From assembly GCA_947247005.1 (NCBI GenBank), contig OX365946.1, forward strand, positions 12,842,453-12,906,452: DNA of 64,000 bases. The letters run 5' to 3'. Source of the stretch: Spisula solida. Taxonomy: Eukaryota > Mollusca > Bivalvia > Venerida > Mactridae. Below are positions 43,024-55,624 of the stretch, piece by piece; within the stretch, counting starts at the first letter, position 1, and every line of letters begins with the position of its first letter. The position numbers and the translations under genes are program-made. The notes beneath the pieces were generated by a model, which searched no databases, was not told where the DNA came from, and saw nothing but the letters and a program-made list of their open reading frames with translations.

Positions 43024-44900
43024 AAAAGTTTTATCATTACAAAAATGTGCAGGTGAAGGTAACACCTGTTTGTCATGGTGGGTTTTCGATAAAATCTTTC
43101 CCTAAGTATTCTGTCAAAATGGATTATCAATAGATAAATGGATATTAAAGATAATGGGTGTTTTATCCATTATAAGGGCAACACCCGCTGAAAGATACCA
43201 CACACATTACATGATTGTGTTAAGTTTATAACTACGAACACGTTGATTAAATTATACTGAAAACGGATAAGTTGAAGCACATACTTCCTGAACATATTTA
43301 AACTACAGATTCTACCGGAAGCGCAAGAAAACGGCGGTGTCGTACTAGTTAAGAAACTAGTGTTTCGTAAACAAAAGAAATGAATGTTCTAAATGTTTGC
43401 TCATCAAACTTACTTGGTGCAAGTTTAAGAATTGGGCAGAAATAATTACTGGTACATTGTCTGTGTGGGAGCAAAAGTACCGTTAATTGATTCCACCAGC
43501 TTTTCATGCCGACTTCACACAAAAGCCTTGGTAACGAGTTTTATATCTATTTCAATAAAGTTATATGAATTTACCTACCTTTATGGTAATATGCAAAGTC
43601 AATACACCTTGTACTGTGTCATTCATTGCGGGAGGCAGTATATAGGCGTACTGGAGATATATTTTGGGGGATGTGAATGGTACCTTCTGTGTCTCTTGAG
43701 TGAGAGGCTAGGTGATGCCGTTGTATCTGTATGGCTTCGAGTTGTCTGTACATGTACATTATCTAATAATTTAACGAAGATGTATTTCACTGGAAGTCCC
43801 CAACTCATATTGTTTTCACTGTTTGTTTCAACTATTTATATTTTAGAGATTGTTTATTGTTCATTTGAACTGACACGTTTTCAGCATTAAAATGTTTACA
43901 TAATTATGTGTGTTTGAATGTTTTGCCAATGCCATCCAGCAAATTGTATTAGTTGTGTAAGGTAGCGAGCACTTTCGGTGTTTTGTTTTCAAAAGTTTTA
44001 TTCAAATCTTGTCACAGTCATTACCATACCTACTGAATTCAGCAATCATCATTCAACAATAAATAACTTTCTATCATACATGCATGCAAAAAAATAATTG
44101 TATTGTGAAAATATTATGTAATCATAACCAATATCGGAAGCTGAACCCAAATGATAATAACAAATCCGACAGAGAAGGCTGCACTCAACAGAAACAATAG
44201 AGCACAGAAGACATAAAAGAACAACATACGTGCAAGAACAGCATTGATAGCTTTGCCTGAAAGTGGCGCCAGTAAAATGACAAATATTGAGTTTTGATGA
44301 CTTCTGATTTACAATTTAAGTTTGAAAATAATGACGAATCTGAGTAATGGTGACTTTCAGGATAATTCAGATTTTTTTTTTCAAATTTTGACATAAAATA
44401 AACATTTACATGACACTATAAAACAGCCATGTCAAATTAACAACATAAATATGTCAACGATATCACAACAGCTGGTTTAAAGGAACCCTTATTTCTATTG
44501 TGGTCCTAGTTATGTGGAAGCCTTTATGTGAGGTTTTACTGTATTATTCAAAATATCATATTTCATTGTGTATTCATAATTATTATTGTTTTAATGAACA
44601 CAAACAAAGGTGGACCTAGTGAGTTCTGTATGTAGGCTACACGATTATCAAACATACCATTCACCATTCCTATAGAGAGTTATATCAACACAGACATAGA
44701 TTATAAACGTATTCAATGTAATAATCTATATAATGATTTTTGTGATACAAAATATAAAAGGCTTAACTTCATATTATATTTGATAAGTAAACTAAGCCAA
44801 TGTGTTTCTTTCACAGACCCGGTGATCTAACTAATTACTTGTATTAATATATAATTTGAATAAAATATAAAATCATTAGTAATGACCTCAGATTGTTCAG
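43024..44900. other. Intergenic DNA after the orphan gene
   Basis: It contains repeat-like sequence at 43640-43770, related to the minus strand at 25050-25170. A solo transposon-like end is at about 44515-44545. No gene was recognised. Confidence 0.5.
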
Positions 44901-45129
44901 AGCAATTCATATCGTCAATATGGTTTTTCAACAGGGGTCTTAGCAACCATGTGTATTGCTACTGCCTTTCAGGCTACGGCTACCAACTTTCACGATCTAA
45001 AAATTGTTTACAAATTAATTCAGGCGAACAACAGTCACAATGTTTATGCGTTATTAGCCCGGTTTCGTAATCCCCGAGTTTCGTTGTTTTAATTTGAAGC
45101 TATTCGTCCATTCCTGATTATGAAACCGA

Positions 45130-45340
45130 TCGTTAATGACTATGAAACAAGAACCATATCATCAGCAACAGTAGGCGCACACGTTTTCAATTTTTATACA
45201 TGTGTAAACAAAGTTCACAATTGCTTGCTTCAAGTTCCCGGATGAAACCGTCGACGAAAACTTGGTACTTCAAAGGTGAACTTTTCCAGCCTTGTCGGGC
45301 TCCTTGGAGAGTGGGAAAACTATCGGACACAAGACCCTTG
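45130..45340 (-). pseudogene. Reverse transcriptase fragment, broken
   Basis: Minus-strand frames read LQGARQGWKSSPLKYQVFVD, then GFIRELEASNCELCL, and after a frameshift CAPTVADDMVLVS. These resemble the RQG..SP, .ND.I.EL and YADD motifs of non-LTR reverse transcriptases, with YADD changed to VADD. A frameshift and stops show it is dead. Confidence 0.6.
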
Positions 45341-46879
45341 TGTTTTACACTACCAGTAGCTGAATTGTATAGTTCTCTCGGGCGATGAACGTGGCCATAT
45401 CGATGTCACACTCTAAGCAATTTGTAAAACAGTTCGTCGTGCCACACGAAGTCAAATGATTGCCCCCCATCCAAGCATCAAATATATACGTTATAGTCAA
45501 ATTCTCTGGAAAAATCAAACATTCACGCAATACAAATGAAGAGATATTTTCGCACTATATACATGTATGAGCTTCAGGTCCCAGGTCACGTACCGGCACA
45601 GTATGTCGTTCCTTTAAACTCCGCACAAAACGTCACATACTTGCCTATTAATCCACCTGGTGATTAATCTCCGTTTATTTGTCAAGTATTTGTTTTTATG
45701 TAATTGTTGTGTAATTATTGCAGATTTATTTACATTGTGCTGAAATAATAAAACTTTAATTCAATACAAATATGATTTTTTTGTGTTTCGATAATTTGAA
45801 ATCGTTCTACAATATAAATCCCGGGACAATGATTTAATCAAATTTGTCTTACCAATCCATATGTTTACTTTGATATTTAAGACTTCTCATTAACACTGAT
45901 AATACAATTAATTATTTTTATGACATTCCTGATATTGATTTAAGGTTTTTTCGTATTAAATAGCAGGACGACGTGATGTTTTAATAAATATAAAAAGTAA
46001 AAAGTATCAAGTTAAAGCAGAGACTATAGTCCCTGGTTAAAGTCTATGTTCGTCCGTACAACTGACTGTCCGTGCACATTTACCCTAATCATAGAGTTGC
46101 AAGTCAGCTGTTCAACTCAGTGCCGCTTTTTCCTTTTGACCCTCTCAGGCAACTAAACGTTCATACAAATGGGTAAAGTAGAGCATGTCGTGAGTGGAGT
46201 TTGCTCAGAGAAATGAAGCAGTCACACTGACTGCATGCCACAATTATATAAACGGATGTAGTTTGAGCTGCCTGTCTCTTAAATGTGTTGATTACCATAA
46301 AATGAAAGATTTATAAACAACTGCAGAAGGTTTGAAACATATTCAAATAATTAACTCTTGCATACATTTAGAAATAAAGAAACCAGTTTTCATTGCAAAT
46401 GTATGTTAAATTTATATTATATGTTAGGTCACTGTTTTTCCTGACAGACTAACCCAATAAGCGCTTCCATGGACTTTATGGACGTTATGCACATTGGAGT
46501 TTGGCAACATGTGCTGGAAATGTTGCTCTGAATAATTTCATATTCACCTTTTACTTGGTCGTAGAAACATTTACATTTAGGTCTTAAAGCATGATATTCA
46601 AATCACCATCTGAAAGAAATTCAGTACCTTTAAAATGAGACGCAATAAAAAATACCGAGTTAAATACTATTTCAGACGTCCATCCGTGCAACCGATTGTA
46701 CAATTAAAACCCCAAACTCTCCGACCGCTAGTCGCAAGTCGGTTGGTACACTCGGCGTCTATGGCACCCACCTTATCATGTCGTTTTTCTCTATCAGGTA
46801 CCCATTCATTTACCTGGGTAATATGGTACAGTCGAGCATTTGTGTTATTCTTGCTCAGTGGTACGGACGGGTATCGAGA
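45341..46879. other. Intergenic DNA
   Basis: Mostly AT-rich. A GC-richer stretch at 46700-46880 has a short inverted GTACCCATTCATTTACCTGGG-like motif and may be SINE-derived. No gene was recognised. Confidence 0.4.
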
Positions 46880-47711
46880 CCGGGGTGCGTGTCATCATCA
46901 TTCCTAGGACCGAATTTGATCATGTGTTCAAATTTTCATCCTAAGTGCGATTCATCAAAATTCCCAAAGTCGCTCCTAAGACAAATGTGCACATATCTCT
47001 AGGAGTTTGTCTCAAGTGCATTGGATTGTGGGATGTAATGCTAAGGTAGCTGCTATGGTGGCCGCTATTTTTACCGGTTAAATTGTGCTTTTAAGTATTT
47101 TCAACTACTAAACGAAGTTTGAATTCATGATTAAATTATATAAGCTCATTTAAATCAACATAATTTCAACAAAATGTTCACGAACAAAATCTACTTTCAC
47201 AAAAAAAATTATAAAAACAGTATTATTCAGCTGTGTCGAGACGCTGACATTACACAACTCTGTCGTGACCAGGATTCGAACCTGGGTTGTCGCGGCCACA
47301 ACGCGAAGTACTAACCACTATACGATCACGACTATCACCGCTGAACTGGTAAATAAATTCTACATAATCTCGACTATCACTGCTGAATTGCTAATTGGAA
47401 TCTACATAGTCAAGTCCTTAATAAGTACTTGGGGCCTCTTGTAAAGTTTGTGTAAAGATCTAATGGTTTAAATGTTCCCACACGCAACAACTATCAGAGT
47501 TGTAAGAAAACAACATGACAGAAGTAAATGAAATTCTACTATACAAACAAAAAATAGCGCGAACCGGATAGAAAACGCGAAAATATACATTTATTTTGAC
47601 TTCTTTTGAAGGGTAGCACGTTTGTTGAAACGCACCTACGACGAATCCTAGGGCCATCCTAAGAGCAATCCTAGGATATGATCCTAGGAATGATGATGAA
47701 ACGCACCCCGG
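46880..47711. mobile_element. 832-bp inverted-repeat element enclosing tRNA-His
   Basis: The arm 46880-46909 (CCGGGGTGCGTGTCATCATC and ATTCCTAGGA) is matched in reverse, with one mismatch in 30, by 47682-47711. Inner strings such as CATCCTAAG and ATCCTAGG occur near both ends. No transposase frame is present. The interior contains the tRNA-His gene and a roughly 50-base imperfect direct repeat just upstream of it. Confidence 0.82.
47261..47332 (-). tRNA. tRNA-His (GTG anticodon)
   Basis: The minus strand gives a complete cloverleaf of 72 bases. The acceptor stem is GTCGTGA/TCACGAC and the D arm has TCGTATAGTGGTTAGTA. The anticodon stem TCGCG/CGCGA holds loop TTGTGGC with anticodon GTG. The T stem CCAGG/CCTGG holds loop TTCGAAT, and the discriminator is A. 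The A and B boxes are intact, and T-runs follow 41 bases and more downstream on that strand. The intact stems separate it from the SINE heads in this window. The guanylate at -1 of mature tRNA-His is added after transcription in eukaryotes. Confidence 0.93.
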
Positions 47712-47765
47712 GACCTCTCGACCCCAAACTTGAAAACACGCGTCCTCCCACTAGACCACAGCACC
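47712..47765 (-). repeat. SINE head remnant
   Basis: Minus-strand GTGGTCTAGTGGGAGGACGC with a worn downstream box resembles a tRNA-derived SINE head. Confidence 0.5.
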
Positions 47766-49289
47766 ACATAATATAAGTCTATATCTTTGAATATCGAACA
47801 ATGAAACTTTACAACTGTCAAGCTGGAACGCAATAAAGCTTTCGAAGAGAGGAGTGGTTTGTCTCTTGAGAGAGAACGAATCTCGGATAAACATGTATGT
47901 ATATACAATCAATGCTTGTAATAAAATCTGAAATTCAGTAATCTTTTATTACAACACAGGTTGTTATCAAAACTTAACCAGCTTTAAAACTTCAATGGAA
48001 TTCATAAAACAGCATTTAGTATTCTTTTGAACATAAACGTATAATGAAACTGCATATCAACGATTGTATTAAATCTTTTGATACGGGTACTTGTCTTGTT
48101 TCATTTTATATACGTACCGCTTACGTGTATAATTAACCAATTATGCAATCCTCAAAGCATCAATAATGACATGAAAGCGACATTTTACGTGTACATTTAT
48201 GTATTTGTTTATATAAACTCGATTTAAGCAAATAATTGAATAATTTAAAATAGAGAAAAAACCTGATCTACTTTCTTAATCGATAATGACACTGGAAGAC
48301 TAATTTTCAACACATAAAACGAAATTGGTTGGTAATTTGACCTTCTATGACAAGTCGTTAAAACAGGATAAATGCAAATCCACAATAGATTGCATTTGAT
48401 ATGATAGGGTGACGGGGGTTATTTGAAGTGAATGTATTTTTCTATGGCTAAGTACAATCACAAAGGTACATATTTAATGTGGTGATACAATCTAAGAGTA
48501 TTAAAGGATTTTGACTTATAATTGAAAAGTTACTACCTGTTAGTCCCTGATACACGAGTTCCAACACAGGGTGCTCCTAAATTCAGACTGGGGGTAACTG
48601 AAATCAGGAAGTATATATATAGAAGCGTGTTAGACCACAGGTATTCGGCATTTTGGCTGTGACCCCCCTGTCTGTGACCCAATCAACAACCCATTTAGAG
48701 AGCTTAAACATGTTTAAATAGTGTTCAAACAACATAAAATAACTTTTCATTAAGTATCTGAAAAACACCCGTTGGTATCGGTGTACGACCAAAATCCCCT
48801 TCGGACAAAATCCCCTTCATATCTTATTGAGAAAATGGACAAAATCCCCTTTCATGCTTTTTCAAGGCGGACATAGTCCCCTTCAGCCTTTTCCATGGCG
48901 CACAAAATCCCCTTCAGGTGGAACCCTTTGGACATGATTCACTCAAGACCCAATATCATTCTTTCAGACTGGCACAGAAAATATAAACGTGGGTGTTATG
49001 GTCTGACATGTGGTGTTTTTGTTTCTATTACTAAGTTCTGTAGATTTGTATTAATTATTGTTATTTTTCTGCGTCATCATTCAATATTTAAGGGGACTTT
49101 GTTATGTTTGTGAAAGCAATGTTCATTTATTACTTAAAGTAAACATACTTTAAATTGATTCACATACAAATGTTTACTTTTTTATACATACACTGTATTT
49201 TGATTAGGAAAGTTTTATTTCATACAAACATATACATAAGATTTTCATAGCAGATAATAGTGAATACAATACATGTTTATGTGACACCA
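47766..49289. other. Intergenic DNA with a short reiterated motif
   Basis: AT-rich. At 48787-48916 the string ACAAAATCCCCTTC, with small changes, occurs five times, at unequal spacing of 16 to 34 bases. No gene was recognised. Confidence 0.5.
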
Positions 49290-50020
49290 ACACACAACCT
49301 TCAGAGTAGCAGTCAGTAGCCCTTACCACTGGACCACATGTCCACCTTAATGGTAATGTGGTTTGGTTTATTTGCTTTTATTTATCCTCGCCACCTGAAA
49401 TCCATATGGGCGAGACCCTCAGAAGAGGTTATTCACTTTAGTTATTGGGTGTTAGTTCATGATACAGAAGATATCCCAGTTCCAGAAGCATACCTGGTTC
49501 TTTTACGTGCCGATGTAAAGCATCATACACGGTACCTCGCTTAACGTCTCGTCCGAAAGACTGTTAGTAATTTTAGTTATCTTGGGTGGGAAACACTGTA
49601 AAGCATTTCTTATTTTGACCGTCTGGAGGAGGGATCGAACTCACAACCTTCGGATCAGTAGCTCTTACCACTAGACCACTTGGTTATATGTTTTTATTTA
49701 TCCTCGCCACCGGAAATCCATATGAGCAAGGCCCCCAGAAGAAGCTAGTCACTTTCGTTTTTTGGGGGGGGGGGGGGAAAGTGCATGATACAGAAGATGC
49801 CCCAGTTCCCGAAGCATCCCTGGTTCTTTTACGAGCCGATGTAAAGCATCATACACGGGACCTCGCTTAACGTCTTGTCCAAAGACTGTTAGTAATTTTA
49901 GTTATGTTAGGTTGGAAACACTGAAAAGCATTTCTGTTTTTGACCGTCTTGAGTAGGGATCGAACCCACAAGCTTCAGATCAGCAGTCAGTAGTCCTTAC
50001 CACTAGACCATTTGTGCAAC
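49290..50020 (-). repeat. Tandem pair of SINEs
   Basis: Two similar copies, about 49370-49685 and 49690-50015, lie head to tail on the minus strand. Each has a tRNA-like head (GTGGTCTAGTGGTAAGAGCT; CGAACCCACAAGC in plus orientation), a core with GATGTAAAGCATCATACACG, and a TTTATTTATCCTCGCCACC-type end. A third head without a body lies at 49290-49345. A 14-base G run is at 49764-49777. Confidence 0.8.
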
Positions 50021-51900
50021 ACTGGCTATATATATACAGGTCCGTTAGCGTACGGGCCGCCGCACGACACAAGCCAAATGACAGTCTGATATACATGCTC
50101 GTTATAACAACCGTCCTAATGAATCGAGATAGTCCATGTCTGGAACAAGTTCCATCCCAGACAGCATGGACATCAGGCAACTTAGCCAGACTGCATGTAC
50201 ACGACGTGGTGTACATGATCCCTAGCCAGTTCGTCACCTATCAGGGGAAGTTACTCGGTTGTATGTATTTCTAAATAATATATATAGTCCAGATAAGATT
50301 ATCTTTCTTGTAACAACCACTGGCCTTCAAGTCAAGTCCATCGGGTGTGTATACATTTTGCTATTCGTTAATCGTTTGCAAAACGCTATGTTGTGACTGA
50401 TCGATGGTATCGTAGCTTATATTTAACAACATGCCCTTTCTATCTTTTTGTGTATTTTGTAAATGTTCTATTCACACTGCGATGTTATTTTTTCTATTGT
50501 AATTATAATTTGAAAATAATTAACAGTAATTTTTGGGAGGCGTTTTTTGTGAATCCGCGCTGAAGTAGTTCCAGAAACTGTCAAAATTTCCAATGCTGCT
50601 ACATAAGTTTCTCCAAATGTTTAAACTGATTTAAATCAATCAGCAACCTTTCTTTAGTCTAAGATCAACAATTATTGTTAATCGTTAAATCGATGTTTTT
50701 TGCAGATAATCAATTCAATATCCGCCGGAGCGATATTGAACTTGTTTCGTATTATGAAAATGACGTGTTCATCAAATAACCAAAACGGTCCTTTTCAGGA
50801 CCACCAAATTTATTGAAAGAATTATTGATTGATCGTCACTGCTTAAAGAGTCACGCTTTATTCTACCTTATTTCTGGACAGAAATATTCTCTCATATTGT
50901 CGATGCAAAAAATTGTCTTAAAACAAGTTATGGTCTATTTCAAACATGTGTCCGTTCAACCAACGGTATAATTACCCCCCCCCCCGCCCCATCATTTAGT
51001 CGAAAGTCAACTGTTAATAAAGCATCGCTGGCACCAAAGCACATTGGCTCTTGACCCAAATCCAGGTACACAAACGTGGATTACAATTATGTGCACCAAT
51101 TATCAGTGATGATTTGAGTACAATACTGATCTTATCTGTTTATTTAAGTGATTTGTAAAACCAATTTTGCCATAGTTGACCAAACCGATTCATGTTTGTA
51201 AATATCACATTATCCTGTGCGGACTATAGTATCCGAGACTACGCGTTTCTGAATTATATAAACTAATCAATTTAAACATAAACCGGAATAAATTTAATCA
51301 GCATCCAAACTGCAGCAAAACTCATTTTATGCAATACTAGTAAATTATCTGGCGGCAGAAACTACTTGACTTGTAATTCCTCCGTACGAGAGTATGCATT
51401 CATTCCAATCGTAAAGCTCGACCATTTTCATTTGTCTCCAGTACAAAAAAAAATGCATAAAGGCCGAAGTGATCAGAATGGTATTCTTTCGAACAGCCCC
51501 AGGACTTTCAGCGCTTTGATTTATTATAGATGATAGCTTGTTCATTTCTTATATGTGTTCATGCGATTATGAATATAGTATAACAACAATATCCGATGAT
51601 TCGATAATACTCATACATGTAGTAGGTTGCTTGGTGTATTCCGTGAACTCTCTTAAATCAATTGGTGTACTTATAACTTTTAATGAGTGTCTCTCCACAA
51701 TTTGGTATTCAAACTTCGCTTTATAACTCGGCAAAAAAAACTTAATAATAGTGTTTCGATAATGCCTTACACATTATTATAGATATACTGTATAACCTCT
51801 GTAGAGCAACACTCTCACTATACTGTCCTGTCCTTTTTCTAACAGAATCCAGTAATTCGAATAAAAAGTTGTTTGCACAAATATATATGTAATACAGGTA
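50021..51900. other. Intergenic DNA
   Basis: AT-rich, with a C run at about 50975-50990. No gene or clear mobile element was recognised. Confidence 0.5.
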
Positions 51901-51919
51901 AACTTTATGTCTGTTACAT

Positions 51920-52330
51920 TCGACAATATGTGCAGTAGTTACAACATTCCATGCAGTAGTTACAACGTTTCGTGCGGTAGTTGTCACTTCTGCACGTATA
52001 TATATATAATAATGCTAGTGCAACTACTGTAAATAATGACAAATGTACCAGACATAAAGAAGATTGCACTATACATAAAGCTTATGCTACTAGACATAAA
52101 TATGACATTACTGCACGATATGCTGTAACTACTGCATGAAATGCTGTAACTACTGCACACAATGACGTATGTACCGACCATAAAGAAGATTGCACTAAAC
52201 ATAAAGTTTATTTTACTGGACATAAATATGTCACTACTGCACGCTATGCTGTACCTACTGAACAAAATGCTGTAACAACTGCACATACTGACGAATGTAC
52301 CAAACGTAGAGAGGGTTGGACATAACACAC
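51920..52330. repeat. 126-bp tandem repeat with an inverted arm
   Basis: A unit of about 126 bases, marked by TGAC..ATGTACC at 52037, 52163 and 52289, is repeated a little over twice. Its ATGCTGTAACTACTGCA string recurs in reverse at 51930-51970 (TGCAGTAGTTACAACAT). The open minus-strand frame through it is a by-product of the repeat. Confidence 0.75.
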
Positions 52331-52739
52331 TGATGAATATACTGCACACAGGAGAGTAAATGGGGCATCGGGAGTCTCTACCTCCGCAACCAAACCAATA
52401 TTCGCATAACTGACACGATCCTTGTCCTTACTTAAGTTGATGGGCGTTGCACTGCGGATAAGTCAACTTGTCCCTAGTTCTGTTGCACAAAGCATTCTGA
52501 TTATTGAGTATCTAAGTACGTAATCGTGATATCGTGAAGAAAAGGATGTCCTGAAACAATATGCAATCGTGGATCTTCAAAATCACGCTCACTAAACTTT
52601 TTGCCACAGACTACCAAGTACTTCAACAAACTCTTGTATAACACCACCCTGGGGTTAAACTCACTATGTCATCTTTTCTCCCAATGAAAACTAGACACCC
52701 CAGCAAAGCCAGAATAGACAGTGCAAACTCTTTACCGTG

Positions 52740-54025
52740 AGTGACCATGTATTCTTGAATCACACTCAATCATTTGAAAACAATCCTTCCACATACTATG
52801 ATGAAGTGCATCTGAATTCAAAGGGTGCTCAACGACTGACCTCTAATCTGCAACATATATGTTATATCAGCATGTTGTTCGATGATCCACGATTGCATAT
52901 TGATTCAGGACATCCTTTTCTTCATGGCCAAAGGGAACAACACAAGCAGCATAATCGTCATCAACCCATTCGGGGACTATACTTCCACGACCCCAACCAA
53001 TATATTCACACCCGATGATGTAATCAACACCTCTTCAACATCCAATGATGCCAATACCTTCTCAGTCCTACATGGGTCATCCACCCCCATACCTTTCCAC
53101 CCATCTACAGAGACATACACAAACATTCAACCCCAGAACAACATAGAATATCAAGACGTGAACATTCAAACTGAAAATGTCGGAACAAAACTAGACACAA
53201 ATGGATTGAACTTTTTGCATTTAAATATACTCTCTTAATAGTAAATATTGTGAATTGGCAAATGTTGTAGATGAACTGCCCAATTTGGGCATGATAAGAA
53301 TTTCAGAAACAATTTTGAATGACTCCTACCCTGATGCTACTGTAACGTGCCGGACGGACAGACACCAACAAATCCCGTCAGTGAAAAGCTAGCTCACCAC
53401 CAAGGGTGATTTGTTGGCCTTATATATGCCATTCTACTTTTAATGACAACCTACAAGGTTTACTTTGTGCATACTTATCCAATTACCTCCCTTTATGCAC
53501 CCAACAACCGTTACACTACGTTCAATCTGTACAGTTTTCATATGTTTAGAAAAGACGGAGAAACAGACAGTGGCTTTGAAATTGTATTACATGTATATGT
53601 AAAACCAACCATACCATTTGAGGAAAGATCAGACATGAAAGAAAATAATGATATTGAAGTAATTTGGTTAGAAGTGAAACTTAAGCATCAGACATCATTT
53701 ATCATTGGCTATATCTAAAGACAACCATCATCTGTATTATGATGGATATTTAAATTGAAAGCTATCATAGAAATACAAATGTACCTCAAATTGAAAACAT
53801 TGAAATCATTTTATTTGGTGATTTTAATTACAATTTCATAGACTCTGCTTGTACAAATACAAAATGGAACACATTTATGAATGCATTCAACCTCACAAAG
53901 CTAATTACACAACCAACAAGAATCACACAAGAAACATCCACATCTAGAACTGCCACAGAGTAACTCATGATACCCCCAAATACCGCTAAGTCACATCTCG
54001 ACTTCTACGTATGGCAAATCACATC
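52740..54025 (+). pseudogene. Non-LTR retrotransposon 5' region with endonuclease fragment
   Basis: Broken frames read in order YYDEVHLNSKGAQRLTSNLQ, GLNFLHLNILS, RISETILNDSYPDA, EVIWLEVKLKHQTSFIIGYI, IILFGDFNYNFIDSA and LTKLITQPTRIT. The LHLNI.S, SET.L.DS, GDFN and QPTRIT blocks are hallmarks of the apurinic-type endonuclease of non-LTR elements. The first block resembles the end of the SGNH-like domain some of them carry. Stops and frameshifts show it is dead. Confidence 0.8.
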
Positions 54026-54029
54026 TATA

Positions 54030-55372
54030 ACAAGAGGGCCCAAAGGGCCATAGGTCGCTCACCTGTCCTAGTTGTTCATGAACCCCAATGGTAGCCTCTA
54101 TTGCATGTACATGGTTTTCAAATTGACATATTGAAATGATTTGACCTTGTGACCTAGTTTTTGAACCCGGATCACCCAATATCGAACTTGACCTAGATTT
54201 TATTGAGATGATCATTGTGACCAAGTTTCATCAAGATTAGACTAAAATTGTGACCTCTAATGACTATACAAGGGTTTTCTATGATTTGACCTTGTGACCT
54301 AGTTTTTGACCCCGGATGACCCAATATCAAACTTGACCTAGATGTTGTTGTGATGATCATTGTGACAAAGTTCATACAGATTAGTCAAAAATTGTAACCT
54401 CTAGTGACTACACAAGGTTTTTCTATGATTTGACCTTGTGACCTAGTTTTTGACACCGGATGACCCAATATCGAACTTGACCTAGATATTGATGAGATGA
54501 TTATTGTGACCAAGTTTCATAAAGATTAGGCCAAAATTGTGACCTCTAGTGACTACACAAGGTTTTTCTATAATTTGACATTGTGACCTAGTTTTTGACC
54601 CCGGATGACCCAATATCAAACTTGACCTAGATTTTTTTATGGTTATTATTGTGACCAAGTTTCATTAAGATTAGGCCAAAATTGTGACCTCTAGTGACTA
54701 CACAAGGTTTTTCTATGATTTGACATTGTGACCTAGTTTTTTACCCCGGATTTCCCAATATCGAACTTGACCTTGATGTTGTTGACATGATCATTGTGAC
54801 CAAGTTTCATAAAGATAAGGCCAAAATTGTGACCTTTAGTGACTACACAAGGTTTTTCTATGATTTGATCTTGTGACCTAGTTTTTGACCCAGGATGACC
54901 CAATATCGAACTTGACATTGATTTTGTTGACATGATTATTGTGACCTAGTTTCATAAAGATTAAGTCAAAATTGTGACCTCTACAGACTACACAAGATTA
55001 TTCTATGATTTGACCTTGTGACCTAGTTTTTGACCTTTGATAACCCAGTATCAAACTAGACCGAGATTTTGTTGAGATGATCATTCTGACCAAGTTTCAT
55101 AAAGATAAGGTCAAAATTGTGACCTCTAGTGACTACACAAGATTTTTCTATGATTTGACCTTGTGACCTAGTTTTTGACCCTGAATGACCCAATATCGAA
55201 CTTGACTTAGATTTTGTTGAGGTGATCATTGTGACGAAGTTTCATAAAGATTAGGGCAAAATTGTGACCTCTAGTGTCTACACAAACAAATTGTGGACGG
55301 ACGACGGACGGACGACGAACGAAGAGTGATCACAAAAGCTCACCCTGTCACTTTGTGACAGGTGAGCTAAAA
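54030..55372 (+). repeat. Repeat family R5, long copy with 145-bp tandem units
   Basis: It starts ACAAGAGGGCCCAAAGGGCC and GCTCACCTG and ends CACTTTGTGACAGGTGAGCT. Between them, a unit of about 145 bases (ACCTTGTGACCTAGTTTTTG ... TGACCTCTAGTGACTACACA) repeats about nine times. The short copy at 12709-13365 has the same ends. No protein is encoded. Confidence 0.85.
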
Positions 55373-55624
55373 ACTGTCGTATAGGAATGGAGCAAATGTA
55401 ATGACCTGATTTTAATGAGATTGGAGAAAAATGGGCTTGCTTTTTTGAAAACCAGATGAAGCTGTCTGATAATAAAAGCTCCGCGAGTCGCATGTGTCGC
55501 CTGACGACATGCACATTTGTCATGGAAAACTATCCACTATTGGGCTACATATCGACTCACAAGAGTTCTCTAGTCATCTGAAAAACGACAAACTGATGCT
55601 CTGGACAAAAAAATGTCACAGCAA

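Noticed and set aside
51984..52349. 121-codon minus-strand frame rich in Ser, Ile and Phe
   Set aside because: It runs along the 126-bp tandem repeat and is an artefact of its period.
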